Origin: Clostridium zeae
GTDB taxonomy: Bacteria; Bacillota; Clostridia; Clostridiales; Clostridiaceae
Direction: 5' to 3'
Length of the DNA: 64,000 bases
Assembly (NCBI RefSeq): GCF_017312485.1
Contig: NZ_BMBA01000001.1
Coordinates: 1,316,396-1,380,395, forward strand
The notes under the pieces are model-generated. The model searched no databases, had not been told where the DNA came from, and worked only from the letters and a program-made list of their open reading frames with translations. Position numbers and translations under genes: made by a program. Shown in pieces: positions 9,282 to 17,441 of this stretch (the stretch's first letter is position 1; each line of letters starts with the position of its first letter).

Positions 9282-10099
9282 TAAACAATCACTCCTCTCT
9301 CTAACGTTATATCAATAGTAGCTAAATCTATATATTTCTTTGCATTTAGTTGTCCAAAATTCATACCGTTTAGCGTTGAATAGTTATCCCAGTCTAAATT
9401 CGCATCAAATCCAAAACTTGTATTCAAATTAGTGAATTTATTAAAATTGATAATATTTTCCATTATTTTCTTAAGTGGTAAATTAAATAATAAGGTCTGC
9501 TTACTAGGTTTAATATTTTGGCTACCTGCTACAATAGAATATCTTCCAACAAAACTTGCATTTCTGTATATTAAGGTCTTTTTCCATCCAATAAACCCAA
9601 TTGCTGTTTTTGCTGTTATCGCTGCTGTAGAATATCTAATTAGCCTTAAAGTTGCATTAGCTATTATTATTGTATTACTTATGACATTTGCAGAACTATA
9701 TCGCATTGTTATTGCATTAGTTAAAATGCTAGAAGTCCCCGTCATATCTACATCAACATAAAATTTATTAAGCGCATTTACTAAAGTATTGGAAACTCCC
9801 AATATATCTGAATATACATATTTTTTCACTATACAATTCGCTGTAATTGTTGATTTTCCAGTAATGCTTGTATTATTGTATTTTACGGTAGCATTTATAG
9901 CATTAGCTGTTATTGAAGTAACACTATTTATACTTACTGCATTTACAAACATCATTTTAAGAACTTCAAAGGTTAGCGAATCATATCGATAATTATTTAA
10001 TTGACCAAAAGTAAAATTAACTAAATTAGCATAGCTACTATTACCTTGTAAGCTTCCAATAACTTTTATAGAAACCGAATTATAAATGAGGTCTGCCAT
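9281..10099 (-). CDS. Phage structural protein with about six degenerate 20-22 residue repeats
   Basis: I do not recognise a named family. The 272-residue protein has matching segments near both ends: NFTFGQLNNYRYDSLTF (about 28-44) and NFGQLNAKKYIDLATI (about 245-260). Between about 55 and 190 lie about six degenerate repeats with a core like G-x-S-x-I-x-A-N-A-I/L followed by a tyrosine (TSITANAINA, KSTITANCIV, SILTNAITMRY, TIIIANATLRLIRY). This suggests a beta-solenoid or stacked beta-strand shaft. It sits between the tail-fibre-like gene and the BppU-like gene, so it is probably part of the tail tip. The start has AAGGGGTGATG upstream. Confidence 0.7.
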   Translation of the reverse strand: MADLIYNSVSIKVIGSLQGNSSYANLVNFTFGQLNNYRYDSLTFEVLKMMFVNAVSINSVTSITANAINATVKYNNTSITGKSTITANCIVKKYVYSDILGVSNTLVNALNKFYVDVDMTGTSSILTNAITMRYSSANVISNTIIIANATLRLIRYSTAAITAKTAIGFIGWKKTLIYRNASFVGRYSIVAGSQNIKPSKQTLLFNLPLKKIMENIINFNKFTNLNTSFGFDANLDWDNYSTLNGMNFGQLNAKKYIDLATIDITLERGVIV

Positions 10100-10112
10100 G
10101 AAGCATCACCCC

Positions 10113-10496
10113 TTAATCTAAATTAACCGTTACTTGCCCTGCGTTAAATATCATCTGATTATTAACTCCAACCGCTTGGCTAGTTCCTAGAGCTGCACTA
10201 AATAGCAAATTGCCTGCTGATACAGCATCCCTTATTCCTACATGAGTTACTGTGCCCCAAGAAGCTGTTGCTACTGGGAAAGTTATTGTATTTGTATTAC
10301 TTACAGTGTTTGAAGAAGGTACTCCAAAAGTTATAGCTTGTCTTACATAAGCTCCACCGCTTACCTCAGTTCCTGAATCTGCCTCTCCTGGATCACTTGT
10401 GTATAACGCTAAATAAACTGTCGTAGGTTGTGTGTAAGCTGTGTTTCTTAACACTAAATTTAGTAATTTATCCTCTAAATAATTGCTCATACTCAT
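10113..10496 (-). CDS. Phage tail fibre-like protein, 127 residues
   Basis: A protein matching a common family of small phage tail proteins, with SNYLEDKLLNLVLRNTAYT, TVYLALYTSDPGEADSG, EVSGGAYVRQAITF and ASWGTVTHVGI in order. Members are annotated as tail fibre or tail proteins, but their exact place in the virion is uncertain. The ATG at 10496 has GGAG ten bases upstream. It follows the distal tail gene by 20 bases in the same operon. Confidence 0.75.
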   Translation of the reverse strand: MSMSNYLEDKLLNLVLRNTAYTQPTTVYLALYTSDPGEADSGTEVSGGAYVRQAITFGVPSSNTVSNTNTITFPVATASWGTVTHVGIRDAVSAGNLLFSAALGTSQAVGVNNQMIFNAGQVTVNLD

Positions 10497-10516
10497 AATT
10501 TAATATCTCCTCTCTA

Positions 10517-11236
10517 TTATAAAAATCTCCATCTTGGTTTTACTTCTATCTTTGTCACATTACTACTTAAATTAATAGTATTCTTACCTCTTTGTAATTG
10601 TAGATCCTTAAATTCTCCGTTAGTACTATCCATATAGTTATAGTTATAAATATCTTTATAAGCTAATCCCTTTAAAACATCTAATTCTATATATCCATTA
10701 ATATTATTCAAAAATATAGTATTATCATTTATGGTTAAAGTAAGATTTCCAGTACCATACACCTTATAATAAGGCTCACTATATACGTTTCCTACATTAT
10801 ATATAGTGCTATTGTTTGTTAGCGTAATAAAATCTTCATTCACTTGATACTTGAAAGGCTCACATATAAATTTAGCCTCAAAATCCCCATATAAATCTAA
10901 TTGCTGCGTTATATTATCACTACAATTTACTTTTTTAACTTTGTATATTCTTTCTTCATCAAAGCTAAAAATCAGATTATTATCTTCTATATAGTTAAAC
11001 CATTCTATTATTCTGTCTAGGTTTCTATAAAAATTTTCTTTTGAAATCACTCGAAACTTACAAGGTATTGTTTTATCCTTATATGTTCCTAAACTCCTTG
11101 TTAATGTACCACTTCGCCCATCTATAGTAATACTCTCACTATCTTCAAGGGTTAATGGTATAGAAGGTCGTTCAGTTAGATATAATCCAAAGTCCTTAAC
11201 ACTATCACATTTATTAAATATAAGGCTTGTTATCAC
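10517..11236 (-). CDS. Distal tail protein (Dit, Sipho_tail family)
   Basis: A 239-residue component of the tail end that forms a ring between the tail tube and the tip protein. The N-terminal domain shows the family features: a first segment naming the tail face (DFGLYLTERPSIPL), DGRSGTLTRSLGTYKDKTI and a central EEERI-like turn, then a C-terminal beta domain. The start is a GTG overlapping the stop of the tape measure gene by four bases, with GGAGGGAG upstream. Gene order (tape measure, Dit, tip protein) is the standard siphovirus order, here with extra tail genes inserted. Confidence 0.85.
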   Translation of the reverse strand: MITSLIFNKCDSVKDFGLYLTERPSIPLTLEDSESITIDGRSGTLTRSLGTYKDKTIPCKFRVISKENFYRNLDRIIEWFNYIEDNNLIFSFDEERIYKVKKVNCSDNITQQLDLYGDFEAKFICEPFKYQVNEDFITLTNNSTIYNVGNVYSEPYYKVYGTGNLTLTINDNTIFLNNINGYIELDVLKGLAYKDIYNYNYMDSTNGEFKDLQLQRGKNTINLSSNVTKIEVKPRWRFL

Positions 11237-13449
11237 TTAAAGCTCCCTCCTAATTCTCTGCTATTATATCTATCAATTACATCTTGATTTTCCGCTACTA
11301 GCTCGGCTAAAATTCTGCCATCAGGAAGCATGACTTGAACAATATTATTTCCAAAACCTACTTTTCTTATTGCTTCTGCCATTAATTCTGGAAGCTTATT
11401 TAGAGGCATTATTGCTTCTCCTCCTGTACTCGGCTCGCCTCCAGCCATCACATTGCCAGTAGTTGGATTAATACCAAAAGCCATTGGCTTAGTCATTATT
11501 CCTCCTTCAGCGTACCATTCAACACCTAACTTTGGAACTCCTTGAGTAAACCACTTTAGTGGATCTATACTTCCGCTTAAAGTAAAATGTGGCAGCTTAA
11601 TCTTAGGAAATAAATCTGTAAACCAACTTTTTACCTTACCAACAAACTTTTGTAACAATTGCTCTGCTTCAGATATTGGTGACCATATTGCATCCTTTAT
11701 TCCACTCCATATTTTTGATACAGTACCTTTTAGTCCCCCGAAGGTTCCTTCAAGTTTAGCTGCAATTCTTTCTACCGCACCAGAGACAGAACTAGATATG
11801 CTAGTCCAAATTTCTGCAATATAATTTTTTATGCTGCTGAAAACTTCTGAAACTTTGCTACCAAAGCCTTTTATTTGATTTACTATTGCTCCAATTAGTT
11901 TCTCAATTATTAGCATATATAAATATTCTAATGCACCAAACAAGATTGCCTTAATGCCATCCCATACTCCTTGCCAATCGCCTTTTATTAATGATGCAAC
12001 AACATGAAATACTCCACTTATAATTAGAAGTACAGCTTGAACTTTTTCAAGTATCCACCCTAAATAGGCTACTGCAATATCAAAAATGTATTTACCGAAA
12101 GTATTCCATATTGCCATTATTATAGTTGTTCCATCTTGTATAATACTTTTAACCATAGTAAGACAATTATTAAATATTTGAATAATCCTATTAACAGTAT
12201 CTTGGTTATTGTTGAACCAATCCTCAGCGGTCTTAATTATGGCTGAAACTAACTGAAAAAAGCCTTCTCTAAGAATTGTAAGAATATTTAGTATCCATTC
12301 TAAAGAAGTCTGTAAAGAACTTGCTGTTCCATCTAATATATGGGCTCCAAAAGCATCCCATATATTCATTATTAATTTTATACTATCCTGTATTATCCCT
12401 TTCACTACATTTAAACAATCGTTAAAGGTTTGAATAATTTTATTAATGGTATTTTGATTCTTGTTATACCAATCTTGAGCTGTTTTCGTAATATCTGAGA
12501 CTATTTCTATAAACCCATCCCTTAATGTAAAGAAAATATTCTTTAAGCTATTTATAGTATTTCCTAAATTTCCAGCTATTCCTCCTGCATCTGACAATTG
12601 TGACATAAAGGTACCTAGGTTAAAGCTCTGAGCTTTAGCTGTAAGTTGCTGAATTGTATCAGTTATATTTTTTAACACTCCAACTACCACATCAAGTACA
12701 GGAGCTCCAAATACTGATATGAATCTCTCCCAAGTAGCTTTCAGATTCTCAACCACATTTGAATAGTTACTAGCTTCACGAGAAGCCTGCCCCATTGCCC
12801 CTGAATTTTTATAGATTCCCTCCACTGTGTCTATTAGCAAAAACTCCTTTTGAGTATCATTTAGATCTTCCCAGGATTTTTTATACTTTTCTTTTGCAAT
12901 AGTATCCATTTTTGTTGCATTGATATTGACTCCAATAGCATCTCCTGCTTCAAAATTTCCCATAGTAATTGATTTTAGGCTTCCAACTACATCCTCAAGA
13001 GAGGTATCATAATATGCTGCTGCATCTGCCGCTGACTTCATATACCTTTTTGTCAAATCCAATGATTCATTAGCATTAGCCCCATTTCCTCTAAAGGTTC
13101 CATAAAAGCTTGACCATGTTCCTTTAAGTCTATCAACAAATATATTTTGATCCTTAGCTTGTTTTGTGATAAGCTCCATAGCTTTAGCTTGATCACCTTT
13201 AAAGGTTTGAGTGAACTGTGAATCTAAAGCTTGGATATTAGCAGTTGTTTCAACCATCTTCTTACCAAAATCTATTACCTTATCTACATCAAAGGCTTCA
13301 ACAATAGCATTTCCTATTCGTTTAAAGGCACTGCCCATTTTACCTTCGCTTTCTTTAGCTTTATTAGTAACCTTATCTAAACCTTCATGTGCCTCATCAG
13401 CATTGGTTACTATTCTGCCTCCCATGGTGAATAGCTCCATCATTCCCAT
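11233..13449 (-). CDS. Tail tape measure protein with an internal tandem repeat
   Basis: A 738-residue protein that sets tail length and is threaded through the tail tube. The N-terminus has the tape-measure pattern (NADEAHEGLDKVTNKAKE) and the TIGR-type core (FGKKMVETTA, DLTKRYMKSAADAAAYYD, GDAIGVNINATKMD). Hydrophobic stretches lie at about 440-520. A tandem repeat of about 84 residues is visible at about 302-383 and 387-465 (compare KTAQDWYNKNQNTINKIIQ with KTAEDWFNNNQDTVNRIIQ). The C-terminus has a glycine-rich loop (GGIMTKPMAFGINPTTGN) often seen at the end of these proteins. The ATG has AAGGAGGTGA. Confidence 0.93.
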   Translation of the reverse strand: MGMMELFTMGGRIVTNADEAHEGLDKVTNKAKESEGKMGSAFKRIGNAIVEAFDVDKVIDFGKKMVETTANIQALDSQFTQTFKGDQAKAMELITKQAKDQNIFVDRLKGTWSSFYGTFRGNGANANESLDLTKRYMKSAADAAAYYDTSLEDVVGSLKSITMGNFEAGDAIGVNINATKMDTIAKEKYKKSWEDLNDTQKEFLLIDTVEGIYKNSGAMGQASREASNYSNVVENLKATWERFISVFGAPVLDVVVGVLKNITDTIQQLTAKAQSFNLGTFMSQLSDAGGIAGNLGNTINSLKNIFFTLRDGFIEIVSDITKTAQDWYNKNQNTINKIIQTFNDCLNVVKGIIQDSIKLIMNIWDAFGAHILDGTASSLQTSLEWILNILTILREGFFQLVSAIIKTAEDWFNNNQDTVNRIIQIFNNCLTMVKSIIQDGTTIIMAIWNTFGKYIFDIAVAYLGWILEKVQAVLLIISGVFHVVASLIKGDWQGVWDGIKAILFGALEYLYMLIIEKLIGAIVNQIKGFGSKVSEVFSSIKNYIAEIWTSISSSVSGAVERIAAKLEGTFGGLKGTVSKIWSGIKDAIWSPISEAEQLLQKFVGKVKSWFTDLFPKIKLPHFTLSGSIDPLKWFTQGVPKLGVEWYAEGGIMTKPMAFGINPTTGNVMAGGEPSTGGEAIMPLNKLPELMAEAIRKVGFGNNIVQVMLPDGRILAELVAENQDVIDRYNSRELGGSFK

Positions 13450-13453
13450 AATA

Positions 13454-13768
13454 TCACCTCCTTGGCTCTATATATTTAAAGGCATCTTCCATAATTTCGT
13501 CTACATCCTTAGCTGTCAGTTGTGATGCATTTATCTGATTTATTATCTTGTCCTTAAAGTCTTGATAAGTTATATCAGACAAAATTGATTTATGAATATA
13601 ATATTCGTACATCTCTTCATCCATGGATTTATCTAATAATGAAAGCAAATAATCTCTTAGGTCTCCAAAATCATTAAAGGTCTCTAAAAGCTCATTTACA
13701 TTTGCATATCTTTTAAACAATAAATCCTTTATCTTAAACTCTGAAACACGTTGGATGAAGCAATACAT
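13454..13768 (-). CDS. Frameshift extension of the tail assembly chaperone (gpT-like part)
   Basis: This frame overlaps the end of the upstream chaperone gene in the -1 frame. It has no ribosome binding site at its internal ATG. Read from the slippery site at 13771-13777, the fused product is 237 residues. The extension is helical and acidic (SLLDKSMDEEMYEYY, DVDEIMEDAFKYIEP). It lies just before the tape measure gene, the conserved place for the gpGT-type second chaperone in tailed phages. Such proteins bind the tape measure and recruit tail tube subunits. Confidence 0.85.
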   Translation of the reverse strand: MYCFIQRVSEFKIKDLLFKRYANVNELLETFNDFGDLRDYLLSLLDKSMDEEMYEYYIHKSILSDITYQDFKDKIINQINASQLTAKDVDEIMEDAFKYIEPRR

Positions 13769-14166
13769 TTGAAAAAATCAACAAGTTCCTCCTTAGAAAA
13801 GAACTCCATAACTAGATTTGTGTACTCAAGCATTCCAAGCTCTCTAATATCTTTTACATCTACAGTACATACTGAAGATAATAATAGATTTATATCTTCT
13901 TTTGCTAAGTCTAAGTTACACATAGTTGTATTTAGTATATCTGCAAACAGCTCCATACCTATCTCCATCTTTTCTTCTTCTGTGTACTCTTTAGTTCCTT
14001 CACTATCTTCTACACTTAAGGCTTCTTGGCTTTTCTTAGCTACTTCAGCTCTTTTCTTTATGAAATCAAGAATCATATCCTTGACTTTAACCTTTGCTAA
14101 AATCTTCATCATAGGAAATAAATCTTGACCACTTAACTTTCTCATCTCTAATTTAATATTTTCCAT
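13729..14166 (-). CDS. Tail assembly chaperone (gpG-like)
   Basis: A 145-residue protein between the tail tube and tape measure genes, where siphoviruses encode gpG. It is mainly helical and charged (KVKVKDMILDFIKKRAEVAK, KMEIGMELFADILNT) with no signal or membrane segment. The ATG follows TAGGAGGAACC. Near its 3-prime end the codons GAT TTT TTC contain a heptamer suited to -1 slippage, which would join it to the overlapping downstream frame. The zero-frame stop lies 14 codons after the heptamer. Confidence 0.85.
   Translation of the reverse strand: MENIKLEMRKLSGQDLFPMMKILAKVKVKDMILDFIKKRAEVAKKSQEALSVEDSEGTKEYTEEEKMEIGMELFADILNTTMCNLDLAKEDINLLLSSVCTVDVKDIRELGMLEYTNLVMEFFSKEELVDFFKCIASSNVFQSLR
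13771..13777 (-). promoter_or_regulatory. Programmed -1 frameshift heptamer (T TTT TTC)
   Basis: In the reading frame of the upstream chaperone the bases T-TTT-TTC form a standard X-XXY-YYZ slippery sequence. A slip of one base backward continues into the overlapping frame without a stop, giving a fused chaperone of 237 residues. No strong downstream stem or upstream Shine-Dalgarno stimulator is obvious by eye. Confidence 0.8.
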
Positions 14167-14181
14167 GGTTCCTCCTAAATT

Positions 14182-14207
14182 AAAAGACTAGGAATTAATT
14201 CCTAGTC
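14182..14207 (-). terminator. Perfect-palindrome terminator after the tail tube gene
   Basis: A 22-base perfect inverted repeat (GACTAGGAATT and its mirror) overlaps the first base of the stop codon and is followed by TTTT in the leftward direction. It lies between the tail tube gene and the chaperone gene, so it may reduce transcription of downstream tail genes relative to the abundant tube protein. Confidence 0.75.
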
Positions 14208-14815
14208 TAAGTTGTTATTGTTTCTGGATATATGATCTGCCATATACCATTGTAGTCTTCAGGTTTGTCCGCATCAGCTCTAGCCTCAAACTTTATTGGT
14301 ATTCCAGCTTCTGTTTTATCCTTAGTTTCTACTGAAAGCCCAGCAGTATTTAAAGCATTTTTAAGAATTATTATAACTGGGTTAGTTTCTCCAGCTATTT
14401 TCCCTACATAAGCTATATTGGATATATAATCACTATCTAAAACCTTATTTCTTCCTGTAATTATCTTATAACCAGTTGGAGCTGTTGTTCCATCAGCATC
14501 TTTAATATCAGCAAATAAGGCACTAGCTATATTTTCCTTCTTCCATTCCTTTAAAGTCCCTTCTAAAGTAGCCTTCACACTTTCGATTACATCATTGCCT
14601 TTTACCTCAGTTAATAAACCATCAACTTCTGGTTGTCTTAAACCAATTGCAATATTAAGTTTACTTCCACCTACAGTAGCCCCTAATGGATCACCTGTAT
14701 ATTTTTTTGATGTGCTATCATACTTTACATTCTTAAAAATAGCCCCTGCATCAAGTAAGTAATGCTTTGCTGTGTCTGAGCTATATCCTGTAGTTTTTAA
14801 ATCTGTTGTTGCCAT
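14207..14815 (-). CDS. Major tail (tail tube) protein
   Basis: A 202-residue protein in the position of the major tail tube subunit, between the tail terminator-like gene and the chaperone. It has the family layout: an N-terminal LLDAGAIFKNVKYD strand pair, a long mobile loop, GRNKVLDSDYISNIAYVG, and a C-terminal strand with PIKFEARADADKPED. It starts at ATG with GGAGGAAATAATAA before it. Subunits would stack as hexameric rings around the tape measure. Confidence 0.82.
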   Translation of the reverse strand: MATTDLKTTGYSSDTAKHYLLDAGAIFKNVKYDSTSKKYTGDPLGATVGGSKLNIAIGLRQPEVDGLLTEVKGNDVIESVKATLEGTLKEWKKENIASALFADIKDADGTTAPTGYKIITGRNKVLDSDYISNIAYVGKIAGETNPVIIILKNALNTAGLSVETKDKTEAGIPIKFEARADADKPEDYNGIWQIIYPETITT

Positions 14816-14818
14816 TTA

Positions 14819-15187
14819 TTATTTCCTCCAATCAACTTTACAATATAATTGAATATTCCTTCTTTTAATCATTTCTGAACCAGTTGGAATATTTCTTGTA
14901 GTATTATACTTAAACTGAAGCAGCACTTTATCAGTAAGTATATAGTTACTTTTAAAGTGCTGCTTTATATCATGCATTAAATTTTCTAATTCAATTGTGT
15001 TTGCTCCACAATCATCAAATATATCTACATCAATATAAAAGCCTTCTTGATCTTCTAAATTTTCACTGGAAAGTGAATAGGTCAAATATGGATATTTGAC
15101 ACTTTCCGAGGTATTATATTCTAAATAACTTTCAGAGCATAAATTTTTAAATTCTTTATTTAATTCTTCCAAAAAAGGTATCATCAT
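14819..15187 (-). CDS. Tail terminator / tail completion-type protein
   Basis: A 122-residue protein placed between the HK97 gp10-like gene and the tail tube gene, where the tail terminator is encoded. It is an alpha-beta protein (VKYPYLTYSLSSEN, GFYIDVDIFDDCGANTIELE) with the length normal for the family. Its ATG overlaps the upstream stop (ATGA). Assignment rests mainly on position and size. Confidence 0.65.
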   Translation of the reverse strand: MMIPFLEELNKEFKNLCSESYLEYNTSESVKYPYLTYSLSSENLEDQEGFYIDVDIFDDCGANTIELENLMHDIKQHFKSNYILTDKVLLQFKYNTTRNIPTGSEMIKRRNIQLYCKVDWRK

Positions 15188-15618
15188 TTCACCTTCTTAA
15201 AGCCTATACTAGCATTAGCCCCAATATCTTTTAGGCACTTTTCTAGTAAAGCTTGTATATTTTTCTTCTGACCTCTGTATCCTGGCCTCATATAAGGTTT
15301 AGGATGTTCGCCATAGGTAAATATTTTCTCTCCTGTTATGGGATCATTGTATACCCATCCGCCTCTTCTCCCTTGCCCATTTTCTGCAAATTCACCAGTT
15401 CCGAACTCAACATATATAGCATAATCTTCCCCAGTACCTATTATTACAGACATATCACCTTCATTAACCTTGTATGAAATTGAATTTTTAAGTTTTGAGG
15501 TATCAACTGGAACCAGTGGTTTTATGGCGCTCACTAATAATTCTCCAACTTCCTTAAGCCACTTTACTTGTACCTGCCTTATAGCTTCTTTACATGCATC
15601 AGAGTTATCTTGAAACAT
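15184..15618 (-). CDS. HK97 gp10-like head-tail protein
   Basis: A 144-residue protein of the HK97 gp10 family. Visible hallmarks are VPVDTSKLKNSISYKV, IGTGEDYAIYVEFGTG and the C-terminal PYMRPGYRGQKKNI. Members act in head-tail joining or tail completion. The start codon overlaps the previous stop as TAATG with only a weak ribosome binding site, so translation is probably coupled. Confidence 0.88.
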   Translation of the reverse strand: MFQDNSDACKEAIRQVQVKWLKEVGELLVSAIKPLVPVDTSKLKNSISYKVNEGDMSVIIGTGEDYAIYVEFGTGEFAENGQGRRGGWVYNDPITGEKIFTYGEHPKPYMRPGYRGQKKNIQALLEKCLKDIGANASIGFKKVK

Positions 15619-15944
15619 TACTTGTCACCAATGAACTTTAAGTATATTTCTAGATGCCTATGAAACTTCATTGGATCATCTACCAAAGTGATATCATATC
15701 TGTTGCCCTGCTCATCCTTGATATAATGTACTTTTCTTTTTATACCTTCTATATACTCAGTTAAGAAGATATGAGTAGATTCTTCCATAAAAGAATTATT
15801 AGTTGTTTTTTCTTCTCCACTTAGAAGATCTAAAAATCCTTTAACTTTAAACAACTCTGTCGGAACCTCTATAAATCCCCCAATTCCATTTTCAAGCTTA
15901 TTTATAACGCAAACTGAGTATTGATCACAATCATCAAAATTCAT
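15618..15944 (-). CDS. Head closure / stopper-type connector protein
   Basis: A 108-residue beta-rich protein in the position of the head closure (Hc1) component. It shows VCVINKLENGIGGF and RKVHYIKDEQGNRYDI strands. The start at 15944 is preferred over a GTG three codons upstream because GAGGTG lies at proper distance and the ATG overlaps the upstream stop (TAATG). The function is inferred from gene order. Confidence 0.65.
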   Translation of the reverse strand: MNFDDCDQYSVCVINKLENGIGGFIEVPTELFKVKGFLDLLSGEEKTTNNSFMEESTHIFLTEYIEGIKRKVHYIKDEQGNRYDITLVDDPMKFHRHLEIYLKFIGDK

Positions 15945-16501
15945 TAAGCCCACCTCAGCTTTTTATACTTGTTTAAAAATTTCATTAAAACTGCTGGATA
16001 TCCCTCTATGCTTTCAGTAGAATTCACATCGTAATAAGTCACTGAATATCTTGATATGCTTTCCTGTTTAATCCCTAACTTGTCAGCCATTTTAAGATCA
16101 TACTGTATTAACTTTATTACCCCTTGTACTAAGTCATAAGGATAAGCTATCTTAGTTACAAGTGCAGAACCTTGCTCCTCCAGTATAGCTTCATCTACCT
16201 TTATATAAGTATCTGTTACTTCTGATATAGTGAAGATGCCTTTATTTAATAAACATTCATCTATATCTATTGAATCGCCTTGTCTAAAGCCTAATTTCAA
16301 AAAATTATTTCCTGAGATAACATTGCCTTCAACTTGAAAATTAAGTTTTTTATAACTTCTTATCTTATTATCTAGAAATTTATTGTTCGTTAGGTTTCTT
16401 ACCATTATCTCTAGAGCTTTAAGTTTTTCTTCTAGCTCAAAATCTTTTGATGTATCATCTACAGGTATTAATTTCTTTGCTTTATCTAAAGTAATTATCA
16501 A
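15944..16501 (-). CDS. Head-tail connector (adaptor) protein
   Basis: A 185-residue protein directly after the capsid gene, in the usual position of the adaptor that docks under the portal. The N-terminal helices (KAKKLIPVDDTSKDFELEEK, KALEIMVRNLTNN) and C-terminal helices flank an inserted beta domain. The start is TTG at 16501 with AAGGTGGTGATTAG upstream. No identifiable catalytic motif. Confidence 0.7.
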   Translation of the reverse strand: MIITLDKAKKLIPVDDTSKDFELEEKLKALEIMVRNLTNNKFLDNKIRSYKKLNFQVEGNVISGNNFLKLGFRQGDSIDIDECLLNKGIFTISEVTDTYIKVDEAILEEQGSALVTKIAYPYDLVQGVIKLIQYDLKMADKLGIKQESISRYSVTYYDVNSTESIEGYPAVLMKFLNKYKKLRWA

Positions 16502-16609
16502 CTAATCACCACCTTATGCAAATGCTAGTGTGAAGCTTCTTACTAATTTTTTTGCCCATATTTCTTTCCAACTACATGTGCTAAAGCTGAAGGGCAAATA
16601 AATTACATA

Positions 16610-17425
16610 TTAAGCTCCAGCAGCTGCATTTTGTATAGTCACTTCTGCAGTTACTATGCCTTCTTTTTTAATAACTCCTGTGCCATGTACACAAAGACCT
16701 CTCATACCATCTGCAAAAGCTCCTTGAAGTCTCATTGCTTCTGTTTCTTCAAGCTGCTTTCCATGACCTGTTGCACCTTTATAAAGCCCTATAACTGTAA
16801 CTGCTCCTGCGTTAACAGGTAGTTCTTCAGATACTATAAGCTGGAAGCCATTTATAATCTGACCTTCAACCACTCCATTTTCTAAAGTTACTGGCTGCTT
16901 AGCAAATCTATCATCCTTTGATAGTAAGCCTAAGAAGTCAGAGTTAATAACTGCATATCTATTAACCTTTGGCACCTTCCTCTTATTCAGCTCAGTTCCC
17001 ATATCTACAAGCAAGTCATAAGCATTGCTTCCATTTACAGTCTTAGCACCTAGTTTCTTTCCTGCACCTAATGCTACCTTTGAAAGAACATGAGTATCTA
17101 TAAGTTCGTTTAGAGTTGCAGCAGCTTCAGCTGTATGGGCATCAATTAACTCTCCTGCTGCTTGAATCTTATCTACATCATCAAGCTTTATAGCCCAATA
17201 TTTTTTTTGATCCATGTCAATCTCAACAGTAGGAGTCTCTAAGTCATCCCATTGAACTTCTCCTATATAATCCTTTATTGCCACTGAGCCTACATTATTA
17301 AATATAACTTTGTTTCCTTTTATTTCAGTTGGTGGAGTTGTAACCACATCAGCAACAGATGCCTTGTGATAATTTGCTATTAATCTAGCCTCCCATATTG
17401 TTGGTATAAAATTTGATACTGCCAT
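16610..17425 (-). CDS. Major capsid protein
   Basis: A 271-residue coat protein with an N-terminal arm starting AVSNFIPTIWEARLI, a TPTVEIDMDQKKYWAIKLDD segment, then NRYAVINSDFLGLLS and a C-terminal domain ending in alanine-rich sequence. The layout fits the P22/N4-gp56-like capsid families with the HK97 fold. It directly follows the scaffold gene and has AGAGGATGATG before the ATG. A gap of about 108 bases follows, with only very short frames. Confidence 0.88.
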   Translation of the reverse strand: MAVSNFIPTIWEARLIANYHKASVADVVTTPPTEIKGNKVIFNNVGSVAIKDYIGEVQWDDLETPTVEIDMDQKKYWAIKLDDVDKIQAAGELIDAHTAEAAATLNELIDTHVLSKVALGAGKKLGAKTVNGSNAYDLLVDMGTELNKRKVPKVNRYAVINSDFLGLLSKDDRFAKQPVTLENGVVEGQIINGFQLIVSEELPVNAGAVTVIGLYKGATGHGKQLEETEAMRLQGAFADGMRGLCVHGTGVIKKEGIVTAEVTIQNAAAGA

Positions 17426-17441
17426 TTAACATCATCCTCTC

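Noticed and set aside
9432-9992. Rightward hydrophobic frames opposite the repeat-containing phage gene
   Set aside because: They are antisense shadows of a leftward gene with strong operon context and lack ribosome binding sites.
16502-16609. Short frames between capsid and connector genes
   Set aside because: Frames of 17 and 27 codons occur, one with a weak ribosome binding site, but neither has convincing coding character or a recognised counterpart.
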